Positions 1 to 7,657 of a stretch of DNA of 11,943 bases are shown piece after piece (the stretch's first letter is position 1; each line of letters starts with the position of its first letter). Source of the stretch: Hymenopellis radicata. Taxonomy: Eukaryota; Basidiomycota; Agaricomycetes; Agaricales; Physalacriaceae. The notes beneath the pieces are model-generated. The model saw nothing but the letters and a program-made list of their open reading frames with translations. It searched no databases and was not told the origin of the DNA. The DNA is taken from the NCBI GenBank assembly GCA_015501595.1, contig JADNRX010001265.1, forward strand, positions 1 to 11,943. Direction: 5' to 3'. Position numbers and translations under genes: made by a program.

Positions 1-355
1 AGCACGGCGCCTACTCATGTGGCCCCCCCGGTCTCAGCAGCAGCTTCTTGCTTCTCCTCGCGATCTCTCTGTAAGTGCTAATTGTTCTCATTGTCACACC
101 ATTTTCTGATGGTTTTTCAGTCTAGCATTCAAGATATGAATGCCTCGCTGGCGAGGCGACGAACACGCTGCTCGAACATCAGCATGGCGTCGCGTTGTTT
201 CGACTTTCAAATCGTAAGTCCATAGTATCTTTCCGTATTTCGAACATGCTCTGACTCATTTCTCAGTTTTTTAGCGCCGTTGATGCCCGCTGGCGAGGTA
301 TACGCGCGACGCTGAGTTCGCTACGCCGGCTTCTTCACCGGATTTCATTCAGGCT

Positions 356-984
356 ATGGATCACTCTTCGCATCGGTGCCACATATCGTTGAATTACGTC
401 GAAATGGTACGCCGTCTGCTTTGGATATGTGCTTTCACTTCTAACTCCCTTTTGCAGCGTGTCCTTAGGAAATTTTTGCCTGGCCGGCGAGGCCACACCA
501 CGCCGCCACCACATCAAGTCTACGTCTGCCGCTGCCTGTTCGTAGCCTCATTTCGCTGAGGCTCTGCGTCGCTTTCAAAAGTGAGGCGGTTGTGACTAGT
601 ATGTTTTCCTCACTCCTTGACTCTTGACTCCATGTTTTACCAAAATTTTAGCTCAATTTCCTGGACCCCGAAGCCTGGCCGGCGAGGCCATCTCACGCCG
701 CTCGTTACATCAAGTCTACGTTTCCCGGGACCGTGTCGTCCTCTCTCATGAGTACGTTGTTCACATCCCTCTATCTTCAACTCCCCATCTGACCAACTTT
801 CAGCGTAATTTCCCGGAACATGAAGCCTGGCCGGCGAGGCCACGTCTCGCTGCCAGAACACCTCATTGCCTTCGAACGCCATCGTGTGACTGGTCTGGAG
901 ACATGTTTTAGAGATAGATCTCTAGAACTAGAGGCTGCCATCGCTGCTCTCCTTCACGGCTGCGAACATTGTGCATTACTCTGA
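356..984 (+). CDS. Predicted spliced ORF of unknown function inside the left array (153 aa)
   Basis: Joining 356-406, 469-598, 652-751 and 804-984 gives an uninterrupted frame from ATG to TGA, 153 residues. The introns are 407-468 (GTACGC donor, CTAAC branch, acceptor TTAG), 599-651 (GTATGT, TTGAC, TTTTAG) and 752-803 (GTACGT, CTGAC, TTTCAG). The product starts MDHSSHRCHISLNYVEM. It contains EIFAWPARP at exon 2, HQVYVSRD in exon 3 and MKPGRRGH in exon 4. It ends in an acidic and leucine-rich stretch around SLELEAAIAALLHGCEHC. I recognise no domain. The nearer acceptor at 457 would bring in a TAG at once, so the 468 acceptor was chosen. An open frame of this length over four exons is unlikely but not impossible by chance. 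The surrounding copies of the unit carry stops, so this may be a fortunate path through a pseudogene array. Confidence 0.35.
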
Positions 985-1630
985 ATATGGACGCTCATGT
1001 TTGCTGTTCGGCCCGTGTCGAGACGCCGAATCGAGCCGGCTTTGTTGGTGAGTATCGAGTTCTTCTCGTTGCGAGCTCCAAGCCTGGCCGGCGAGGCCAC
1101 CCTGATGCTCCCATCACACCGCGTCTGTTGAGGATGGCTTCGTCGATGATGTGCTGATGTCTACGCCTGATTGAATTGTCGTTGTAAGTTGTTTCGTGTG
1201 GCCCGTTCTGATCTGAAATCTGACCCAAATTTCAGCTGATTTTCCAGAAATTTTTGCCTGGCCGGCGAGGCCACCCACACTGCTGTTCTTCGACGCACCG
1301 TTCCCGTCGCCATATCTCCGCCGTCTACTTTTGGCTTGACCACTGGTCGTGTTTCTTACCCATTTTGTAGTTGGAGTTCCTGTGACCTCCGATCCGGCTA
1401 CAGGGCTTCTTGCTACACATCTTCTTCGGTAGCTGGAGACTACGATGAATCAAGCGCCGCCGAACAATTAGTGAGTTTTGATTATTCTTCGAGGTCCAAT
1501 TCACTTTCTGACGGTAAATCTCAGGTTATCCTTCTGGCATCGATACCTAGGCGACGAGGTCGGCACACCCGCTCATTAAACAACTAGGGAGAAAGTCTCG
1601 TGTTTTTTGAGTAGAAGCCCGCCGGCGAAC
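985..1630 (+). pseudogene. Decayed right part of the exon-intron array
   Basis: Two well-formed introns (1184-1235 and 1471-1524) and cores at 1082, 1256, 1545 and 1617 continue the pattern of the left half, but no single frame joins them. After the acceptor at 1235 the exon reads LIFQKFLPGRRGHPHCC and stays open to a TAG at about 1370. In another frame it reads FAWPARPPTLLFFDAP. The intron start at 1048 (GTGAGT) has no matching acceptor and is followed within 40 nt by a core, as if a deletion removed its 3' half. The cores at 1545 and 1617 are the most diverged of the set. I read this as a pseudogenised extension of the repeat unit. Confidence 0.4.
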
Positions 1631-2415
1631 AAATCCAGGTCTTAAGTTCGGAATGCTTAGATACGGGAGCAGGATCTGCGGCGTGCGCGTTCCAGTTCTG
1701 GTGATTCAAGTCGCGAGCAAGGTACAATTTCTTTCTCTGGACTGATCTGCGCATTCTGGTTTTCGCCAAGGGGGTGTCACAAAAATTTAAAAGTACACTA
1801 TGTCAATTAAAGTTTTTCACCCAAATTTCTCCGACCTACCCACCCCCTCCTTCCTTATATAGCAAGTCACGTGACTTTTGATACCCTGGTTAGCCTCTGA
1901 GTTCAATCCTCAATGGTAGTCAACATTTGCTACAATATTTTTTGGTATCTTACACTATTCCCAACTATGTGAAATGATTATATATCTTTCTTTGAACTCA
2001 TATAAGCTGTTTTTAAATCTGTAAATAAAGGAATTCAGGCAGTCTACCCAGATGACATCATCACATTAGCACTAACCCCGGACTTTGTCCTACCCCCCAT
2101 ATCTTGCCAACCACTGCTTGGATCTACAAAATTCTTTGATTTATCCTACTTTCAGGGTATACTTCTACTTATTTCACTATAATGTCTTCCAATATATTCT
2201 GGACACACCCTTGGTTTTCGCTCCAGTTCCGAATAGTCGCGAGTTCAACTCCGGCGGAGGACAAGAAATGGTAAGTCTTGAATCTTGACTTTGAGCACTT
2301 ACATTTCTAGCCATCCTTGCATTACCGAGTCTCGCTCCTTCGGGGGTGGGGCTTGGATTTTTTTAAACATGCACGTGCCGGTAGTGGCAGGGGAAACTAT
2401 TGACAATTTGCGCGA
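1631..2415. other. AT-richer spacer without a convincing gene
   Basis: Open frames here are short (the longest + strand one, 2085-2288, is 67 codons) and have no splice signals or recognisable motifs. The base composition shifts to T-rich from about 1780 to 2200. The stretch separates the left array from the Mif2 gene and would include its promoter. A GCACGTGC palindrome lies at 2371-2378 and a T-rich tract ending in AAAC just before it, about 180 nt upstream of the Mif2 start codon. Confidence 0.5.
1853..1877 (-). promoter_or_regulatory. TATA-like box next to a 14-bp palindromic E-box
   Basis: AAGTCACGTGACTT at 1864-1877 is a perfect 14-bp palindrome. Its centre GTCACGTGAC fits the CACGTG class bound by bHLH factors, and the RTCACRTG form bound by Cbf1 in yeasts. 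A TATATA-type stretch lies directly to its left (1855-1861). Read on the - strand the order is E-box then TATATAAGG, the usual order for a promoter firing leftward. The first - strand ATG beyond it, at 1769, opens a 61-codon frame ending at 1584 that I do not recognise. The motif is seen; promoter function is inference. Confidence 0.35.
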
Positions 2416-2466
2416 ATGACGGTTCCAGGCAGGCGGGAGAGAGTCCCCAGAGCCAGGGCGGCTTAG
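2416..2466 (+). CDS. Possible upstream ORF in the Mif2 leader (16 aa)
   Basis: ATG at 2416 opens a 16-codon frame closed by TAG at 2464-2466, encoding MTVPGRRERVPRARAA, 89 nt before the Mif2 start codon. If the transcript starts upstream of 2416, a scanning ribosome would meet this ATG first, so it could dampen Mif2 translation. It could equally be untranscribed. There is no conservation evidence within the window. Confidence 0.2.
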   Translation: MTVPGRRERVPRARAA

Positions 2467-2555
2467 TAATCAAGTAGAGAACGCGTAGAATAACGTAGAA
2501 AGCGAAATAGAGTTGATTTGAGGAAAGCGCGAAGTGATCGAGGAGGACCTGCCTA

Positions 2556-4502
2556 ATGGAGAGGACGTGCTACTCGAGTCCACTCCCACGAACCCTGCAT
2601 ACCGCGCTCTCAAGAGGACAGACTCTCTCCGAAGACACCTCCCAAGAGGACGCCGTCTCCACCGCCGACACCCAGGAAGAGGCGACCACGAAGAGGGCCC
2701 GACACCGGAAGAGGTCCCTCGCGACGAACGCGCCGAGAAGAAGCACTACCACAGCACCCAAGAGACGTCTCCCAGCACTTCTTCAACACCCGACAGACGA
2801 TGGACACGACCACCTCCCGCGGAGCCATCAGACACGCTCGACTGAGCAGCGCACGGGCGTTCTTATACGAGAGGTCGAGCGACAATCAGATGGCTTTGAG
2901 GATTTCGGGGACTTGATGCAGCAAGTCGACCCTCGGACGCCGCCTTTAAAGCGTAGGAAAAGGAAACAGAGTGAGCCGCAGCCGGAGCAGGAGCCTGAGT
3001 TTGACGAGGACGGCGAAAAGTCGATGGAGATTGACGAGAGTGCGTCCATTGTGTCAGGCGCATTCCAACTTTACTGATGAGCGTTTAGGCCCACTGCGAT
3101 ATATCCAGACGTCCAAGCCTGCCTCGAGCTCTCGTCGAGTTGGTTCATCGTCACGTCCAGTGGCGCGTACGTCTGATGTCGATTTCGATGAAGTACCATC
3201 GCCCCGACCCCAAAGCGTCCGTGGTGCGCGTACACCTCGCCCGTCACGTCTCTCGCAGACCATTGCACGCGGTGAATTCTTCGACGACGAGCCCATGGAT
3301 ATACCTAACGGCCAAGACGACTTTGACTCTCCGCCGCATGCGTCGTTCCAGGACATGGACCAGGATGACGAACAGCTTTCCCCAGACGTCACTGCCGCCT
3401 CTGCCAAGAAGAAGGGTAAAGCGAAAGCAGTAGAGCCGGAAGATGATGTCGAAGACGAGATCCAACAAGGTCTCAATGACATGAATATTCCGTCAGAAGA
3501 GGAGCGGGAACCTACGCCGCCACCTCCAAAGAAGAGCAAGAAACCCGAGTCGAAGCAGCAACCCGAGCAAAAGAAGGTTGTGCGCGTTCGGCAGAAAGAG
3601 AACCGCGGTGAGTGTCTCCTTTCCTTGTCGTATCTGCGCTCATGCGTCTGCAGATATTCCTCTTGGTGTACGACGAAGCACCCGTGTGTCTATAGAACCG
3701 TTACAATGGTGGCGAGGCGAAAAGGTGGTCTATGGTCGCACTGGAGACGAGCACGACCCCATCCTCGTTGCTCCAATAAAGGAGATCCAACGTATCAAGG
3801 CAATCCCTGAACCACCTCTTGGTGGCAAGAAACCTGCACGTAAACGCAAGCGAGCCGCGACGCCTGCTGAAGCTCCCGAGAATCCCGCCAACCCAGAGGA
3901 AGGATGGGACGACGCAACAACGGGCTTGGTCAAGATCCTGTCGTTCCCAGACGCGGACGAAGTTGAGCGACGTAGGTTTTTCTTGTGCTTTTTCAAGCCT
4001 TTGACTAATGTGTTGTTTTCAGAGATTGCATTCACCGCCAGGATGATGAAGCCGACGATGGCCCCCAACAATGAATGGTACTATCAGCGACTGTTCGGCG
4101 ATGGGCAGTTCATGGCTGCAGGCGAGCTCATAATTCCCCCGATGAAGCGTAAGCAGACCAAGAAAACGAAGGATAATACCTTTGTGAGTTTAATATTCTA
4201 GTCAATCGCTCCTCTGACCGTGTTTGTAGGTATTCTATGTCATCGAAGGTGCTGTCAATCTCAAGGTGCATGAGGCGTCGATGGTGTTGGCCACGGGTGC
4301 GGCTTTCATGGTTCCACGGGGCAACTCGTATTTCATCGAGAATGTTGGAAAGCGTGATGCAAAGTTGTTCTTCTCGCAGGCTAGGGTTGAGCCAGCAGAG
4401 GTGAGGAGGGCTTCGTCTGTCAAGAGGTCGTCTGTCGCAGCACCCAGTAGTGACCCGCCCTCCCAGGCCGTCGCCAGGCGAGCGGCGTCGTCGAAGATAT
4501 GA
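2556..4502 (+). CDS. mif2: Mif2/CENP-C, inner kinetochore centromere-binding protein (five exons, 584 aa)
   Basis: CENP-C/Mif2 binds the CENP-A nucleosome and links centromeric chromatin to the outer kinetochore. Exons: 2556-3039, 3089-3607, 3654-3971, 4023-4183, 4230-4502. Introns are 46-51 nt (3040-3088 GTGCGT/CTGAT/TTTAG; 3608-3653 GTGAGT/GCAG; 3972-4022 GTAGGT/CTAAT/TTCAG; 4184-4229 GTGAGT/CTGAC/GTAG). The joined frame has 585 codons including the stop. Residues 100-125 (TGVLIREVERQSDGFEDF) match the Mif2 N-terminal signature. A basic and acidic low-complexity middle follows. The CENP-C motif is at about 341-363 (RRSTRVSIEPLQWWRGEKVV then YGR), with the Arg and Trp residues that contact the nucleosome. 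A cupin dimerisation domain lies at about 459-549 (FYVIEGAVNLKVHEAS, VPRGNSYFIENVG, KLFFSQARVEP), then a 35-residue basic tail. The length fits fungal homologues. ATG 2556 is the first in frame after a TGA at 2535; the first 60 residues do not resemble the family and the true start may differ. Confidence 0.95.
3676..3744 (+). other. CENP-C motif coding segment in Mif2 exon 3
   Basis: This segment of exon 3 encodes residues 341-363, running from RRSTRVSIEPLQWW to VVYGR. It matches the conserved CENP-C motif pattern R-R-S-x-R-x-x-x-x-P-x-x-[WY]-W. Established knowledge: this motif contacts the acidic patch of H2A/H2B and the CENP-A C-terminal tail. All the key residues of the pattern are present, so nucleosome binding is expected to be intact. 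The coordinates assume the exon join at 3607/3654. Confidence 0.85.
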
Positions 4503-5295
4503 GTCGTACAGACTAGGCCACCCTACATTCAATGTTGTACAGTATTTCTTGTTCATACTACCTTTGACGTTCGCTCTGCTTCGTCTGTAGTGATGATTTG
4601 TTGCACATTTGAATTCTGCTGTTTTTGAAAGAATGGACTGCCATTCAACGCAGTCAAGGGAGCTACCGAACAGCTTCACAAAGTGAGATGCAAGGCGTTT
4701 GCGCACATATGCCGGGAAGATGCGCGGACTCTCGTCAGCTCGCCCAATCTTCCAGCTGAGGATTGGGCGAAAGAAGACGATTGTCACGAAAGCAGGTTGT
4801 AAGTAATTTCACCTATGTAGCTAAATGTACATTTGTTTATACTTTGTGCAATCCTCCAGGATGGAATTCCATCATTCATATAAGTCAACTCACCGTGAGG
4901 CCAGACCAATGATAAGAGTGGTTATATCCAGTGCCAAGAACCTCGCGCCATGACTCGACTCTGCAATCGGAGGCATAACTCTGCGGTTTGTCGCATTGTG
5001 ACTCCTGCATGATCTTATATATAATCTGAACGAGAAAGAGGTTCAGTAAGTATGAGGCAGAGAGCATAGCAGGTTCAAAGAAGATATCAGGTTGCAAATT
5101 ATTATACACTCGCATGTGTACCCAACTTGGGGTATATTGAGAATGTGCTTGTTTTCATCGTGCGGAAGGTATCAAGGACAAGTACGCACATAAATGTTAG
5201 TTATCTGAGTCGCTGGTGATGGTGCTAGAAAGAGAGCAATCGGCCCGAATACTTGCCGCGTGACTTCTCTGACCTGGACCACGACGTCGAGGAAG
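4503..5295. other. Spacer between Mif2 and the RING-CH fragment
   Basis: No gene is supported here. A - strand open frame from 4787 to 4128 runs through the spacer into the antisense of the last Mif2 exons; it has no splice or family support. The section 4610-4800 has a coding-like look in both directions but starts and ends without signals. The 3' end of the Mif2 transcript must lie early in this stretch. Confidence 0.45.
4741..4769. repeat. Hairpin with perfect 9-bp arms
   Basis: CGCCCAATC at 4741-4749 and GATTGGGCG at 4761-4769 are exact reverse complements separated by 11 nt. The hairpin lies 240 nt after the Mif2 stop codon. The arms contain CCAAT and its complement ATTGG, so paired CCAAT-box sites facing opposite ways are another reading. 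No T-tract follows. Confidence 0.5.
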
Positions 5296-5642
5296 ATGAG
5301 CGACTATGTGCCATGCATCGACGACCTGCGCGTCAAGCTCTGTTACATCTGCCGCGACGAGGAGCGCTACGACCGTACGTTGTGCTCGCTGTGATGCCCG
5401 TTCTCTAACCCCATCTATATGCAGAACCCGAAAACCCACCGCGTGTATGGATACACCCATGTCGCTGCGCCCTCATTGCGCATGAGGCCTGCCTTCTTGA
5501 CTGGATACAGTCCTCTCAGACGAGATCCGAGGTAGCAGCGCAGAATGCGACCATTGTTGGACCGCCGAGTCTTGTATCTCATGAAAGTTGCAAGTCCAAT
5601 CTGTTAACGTTGACAGAAGACTTACGTGCGCGCTGCCTTTGA
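5296..5642 (+). pseudogene. Truncated RING-CH (MARCH-type) E3 ubiquitin ligase fragment
   Basis: Exons 5296-5374 and 5425-5642 flank a 50-nt intron (GTACGT donor, CTAAC branch, TGCAG acceptor) and join to a 98-residue frame. RING-CH proteins are usually membrane E3 ligases with a C4HC3 zinc-binding domain. Visible here: C16-x2-C19 (LCYICRDEERYD), then PPRVWIHPCRCALIAHEACL with C39-x-C41, H46 and C49, then LDWIQSSQ, all typical of fungal members. The final C-x2-C pair expected soon after AAQNA (residue 68, about 5549) is missing. The remaining 30 residues (TIVGPPSLVSHES onward) look unrelated. With no transmembrane part and six of eight zinc ligands, the product should not fold as a RING. The 5' end is intact: ATG 5296 directly precedes the domain as in homologues. 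The break near 5550 coincides with the edge of the - strand unit, suggesting an insertion or rearrangement. Confidence 0.8.
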
Positions 5643-6179
5643 GAGGCACGGTAGCGAACGAGGCAAAGTCTGAACGTAATCAGATGTCCCGCTAAACACG
5701 AATGCCCTGAGTTTAAGTGCGGTTAGCGCGGAAGACGGAGTACGTACCCGGACTTTCGTGTACACGATAAGTCGTCCGCCAAGGTAGGTCTAAAGCGAGT
5801 CAGTGCACGACGGATGAATGAAGAAGAGGGAAAACACCTTGAAGAACAAGGTACTTGTCGCTGGCTGCGACTCAAATCGCAAAGGAAACGAATCAAGTAT
5901 TGAGCAGACCTAGTGGTCGAGTCAGTCAACACCGACATCACGATGAACAAAGTATGCACCGTGGATCCTTCGTCAAAGTAGTAACAAGGCGTCGACGAAC
6001 AGTCAAGGGTGGAGATGTTGAATGTGTCGTACCTTGGGGTAATACCCAAGGTCCGGTCTGAAGGTAACAAATAAGTACGCGACGACGAAGAAATGAAGAC
6101 AACAGGACATACCTCGAAGAAAGAAGTGCGCAGTATCCTGTGTCGCTGGCTGCGATGCCAACCGAACACTGCTAGTCGT
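5626..6179 (-). CDS. Predicted spliced coding segment, 3' part of the - strand unit
   Basis: Joining, in - strand order, 6179-6113, 6057-6033, 5909-5838, 5789-5748 and 5706-5626 gives 95 codons without a stop. The introns are 6058-6112 (GTATGT...TTCAG), 5910-6032 (GTACGA...CTAG), 5790-5837 (GTGTTT, CTGAC, TTTAG) and 5707-5747 (GTACGT, CTAAC, CTCAG). The peptide includes VRLASQPATQDTAHFF, DRTLGITPRSAQYLIRF, DLSRSQRQVPCSSRP and DYVQTLPRSLPCLSKAA. I know no family like it. The 123-nt and 48-nt introns are multiples of three and also stay open if retained, so their status is uncertain. Upstream the acceptor at 6180 (GACAG) lacks a clear donor, and downstream a GTAAGT follows directly at 5625 with no convincing acceptor. 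This is a partial model. Confidence 0.3.
5856..6156 (-). repeat. Duplicated exon motif (15-bp exact repeat) in the - strand unit
   Basis: TGTCGCTGGCTGCGA occurs exactly at 5856-5870 and 6142-6156. In both places the - strand continues with a related exon end: CTTGTTCTTCAAG before the donor at 5837, and CTTCTTTCTTCGAG before the donor at 6112. A third diverged copy, CGCCGCTGGCTCGCGATGC, is at about 6438-6456. The two good copies therefore share both the motif and its distance and position relative to the next intron, which points to duplication of an exon-intron unit about 286 nt long. Encoded on the - strand it gives RSQRQ or RSQRH. Confidence 0.5.
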
Positions 6180-6419
6180 CTGTCAACTCAGACAAGAACA
6201 AGGTGTCGATGAAAAAGGAACATAGCATGAACGATTCGTGGTCGATAGGCATCATAGTCCGAGGCGATACAATCTAAAGTTTGATGTCAGTCTCGCATCA
6301 CAATGGCTCATCGGTTGGTTGACTCACCAAACAAATTTATTTTTGAGTAGTAGCAACAAGAGGTAAGCAAAGTAAGCTACAGGATTAAAGGTTACAGATA
6401 CTATGACCTTCACGTTGCC

Positions 6420-6473
6420 AGAAGGGAGCAGCGGCCTTCGCCGCTGGCTCGCGATGCTTCGCGACTCCCTTCT
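6420..6473. repeat. Perfect three-way-junction fold (54 bp)
   Basis: Outer arms AGAAGGGAG (6420-6428) and CTCCCTTCT (6465-6473) are exact complements. They enclose two adjoining hairpins. CAGCGGC-CTTC-GCCGCTG at 6429-6446 has a 7-bp stem and 4-nt loop. TCGCGA-TGCT-TCGCGA at 6449-6464 has a 6-bp stem and 4-nt loop. Only two bases (6447-6448) are left unpaired at the junction. Every stem is perfect Watson-Crick, so the fold works for either RNA strand or as a DNA cruciform. It sits in an exon-like part of the - strand unit and also spans a diverged copy of the repeated exon motif. Function is unknown. Confidence 0.65.
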
Positions 6474-6839
6474 CGAAGGTGTAAGTCATAGAGGCCAAAA
6501 GAAGAAGTGTCGATGAACCTGGTAGATAATTCGTGCATGGGCAGTGACACGATAACAGTCTCAACTTCTCAATGCGCGACAAGAACCCAGTTCGACATTA
6601 GTCCCGACGTCATCTGTGTTGCGACCCTCAGAACCATAACGACAGCGTACACACGACATGTCAGCAGCAGTCAACGTATTCCTGTGAACCGATAAAGTGA
6701 GCCCATGGCCAAATAGGCCGAATTGTAGATAAGCCTTACCTTGAGGCAACAAGTTCTTCAACGGGTCCAGAGCACATTTTCAAGGAGTCACCCTAAGATA
6801 CATCGGACAGTCCAAGAAGGCGGCATCAGAACTCAGAGC

Positions 6840-7543
6840 TTTCACGCAGCGTCGACCTCTCCCGCCGCCCGAGTAACCATTTCGCCTGCCACCATTGTCG
6901 ACCTAATGATAACATCACGGACACGACGCGGCTCGGCGAAGGCGGCGTAAACTTGCATAATGGCGTGCCATGGAAGCCTGATGGACAGCGATGTTGCTGA
7001 ACTCATCACGGCGACACCAGGGAGGCCATAACCGGGCAATCCAAAAAGTCGTAGAGCGATTGTGAAGTGTACCGGGTGTGGTCTTCATCCCGGCATAAGT
7101 CCAAGTTGGTCGACTTCGTTGCCCATGTCCGTCGTGATCAGAATGAGGATGATGGCGGCAGCACCAAGAGGTTACGATCTCCAGCAACCGACAGTGTAAA
7201 GAATACGCCAAAAGCAGAAATGAGCCTGCCGTCGTCTATGTAAAAGGTGTTCGCCTAGTAAGTATATGGTCAATACAAAGAATAACTTAAAACTCCAAAA
7301 GCTTACTGTAGAACAGCGAGAGGCGCGATAGCTAAAGGCCCATGTAGTTAGTCCAAAGCATCGATACGTCGCGTCGACACTGGCACATCCGTAGCTGATC
7401 CCGAAGTCCCGAAAGTTATCCCGCCCGGGCTCGGCGATGGCTGGCGGGTGCGGTAATCTCGAGATCACCAAGAGCGTGACATTTCCTGTATTCCGGAGTA
7501 TTGACGCAGAGGCTTGCGCAGTGCTTTAAGTACTAACATTGGC
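6840..7543 (-). other. Middle of the - strand unit: longer exon-like blocks
   Basis: Between the introns 7544-7595, 7255-7306 and 6682-6739 lie two longer blocks (7307-7543 and 6740-7254). On the - strand 7471-7172 stays open for 99 codons through the intron 7255-7306, and 7211-6915 for 98 codons. The former includes PHPPAIAEPGRDNFRDFG and the latter WTYAGMKTTPGTLHNRSTTF. No domain is evident and the frames do not join cleanly, so there is no confident protein model. More introns may be hidden here. Confidence 0.25.
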
Positions 7544-7657
7544 CTAGAAGGGTATTTCAATGTCAGACCAAATTGGCACCTAAATATTCGCTCACCAAAG
7601 ACGGACGCGAACACCGGACATTCTACTACTTGGAAAACAACATTCTATGAATAGAAC

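Larger units (their letters stand above)
1..1630 (+). repeat. Degenerate tandem array of exon-intron units with a palindromic GC core
   Basis: At least nine copies or remnants of a core related to GCCTGGCCGGCGAGGCCAC lie at about 142-159, 285-300, 478-496, 673-690, 825-843, 1082-1100, 1256-1274, 1545-1566 and 1617-1630. Five are near identical (478, 673, 825, 1082, 1256) and the outer ones are diverged. Most cores follow an intron-like segment: 71-120, 214-266, 407-457 (or to 468), 599-651, 752-803, 1184-1235 and 1471-1524. These have GTAAGT, GTACGY, GTATGT or GTGAGT donors, CTAAC/CTGAC/TTGAC/CTGAT branch-like sites and YAG acceptors. Their sizes are very even, 50-54 nt. The copy at 1082 keeps a donor at 1048 but has lost branch and acceptor. 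Read in one frame the core encodes AWPARP, in another PGRRGH. Copies also share flanks, such as CATCAAGTCTACG after the cores at 478 and 673. It could be a decayed gene grown by exon duplication or a dispersed repeat with splice sites. The repeat structure is seen directly; its nature is inference. Confidence 0.7.

Noticed and set aside
1..1630. CRISPR-like or simple tandem repeat explanation for the recurring core
   Set aside because: Spacing varies from about 140 to 290 nt, the repeat is only about 19 bp with decay, and spliceosomal intron signals show a eukaryotic genome.
1890..2260. B-box-like GAGTTCAATCC and GAGTTCAACTCC words suggesting tRNAs
   Set aside because: No A box, acceptor pairing or T-tract terminator at a suitable distance on either strand.
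2570..3539. Several long - strand frames opposite Mif2 exons 1 and 2
   Set aside because: They are shadows of Ser/Arg/Glu-rich, stop-poor coding sequence; no motif or splice signal supports them.
2971..3810. 279-codon unspliced + strand frame
   Set aside because: It contains Mif2 exon 2 in frame but reads through introns 1 and 2 at its ends. The spliced model restores the CENP-C motif and cupin, so the unspliced product is not real.
4128..4787. 219-codon - strand open frame across the end of Mif2 and its 3' spacer
   Set aside because: About half of it is the antisense of confirmed Mif2 exons 4-5 and introns. The spacer part has no splice sites. A faint likeness of WKIGRADESP to T5orf172-type motifs is too short to claim.
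5197..5460. 87-codon - strand frame opposite the RING-CH exon
   Set aside because: Antisense shadow of the RING-CH coding sequence and its intron.
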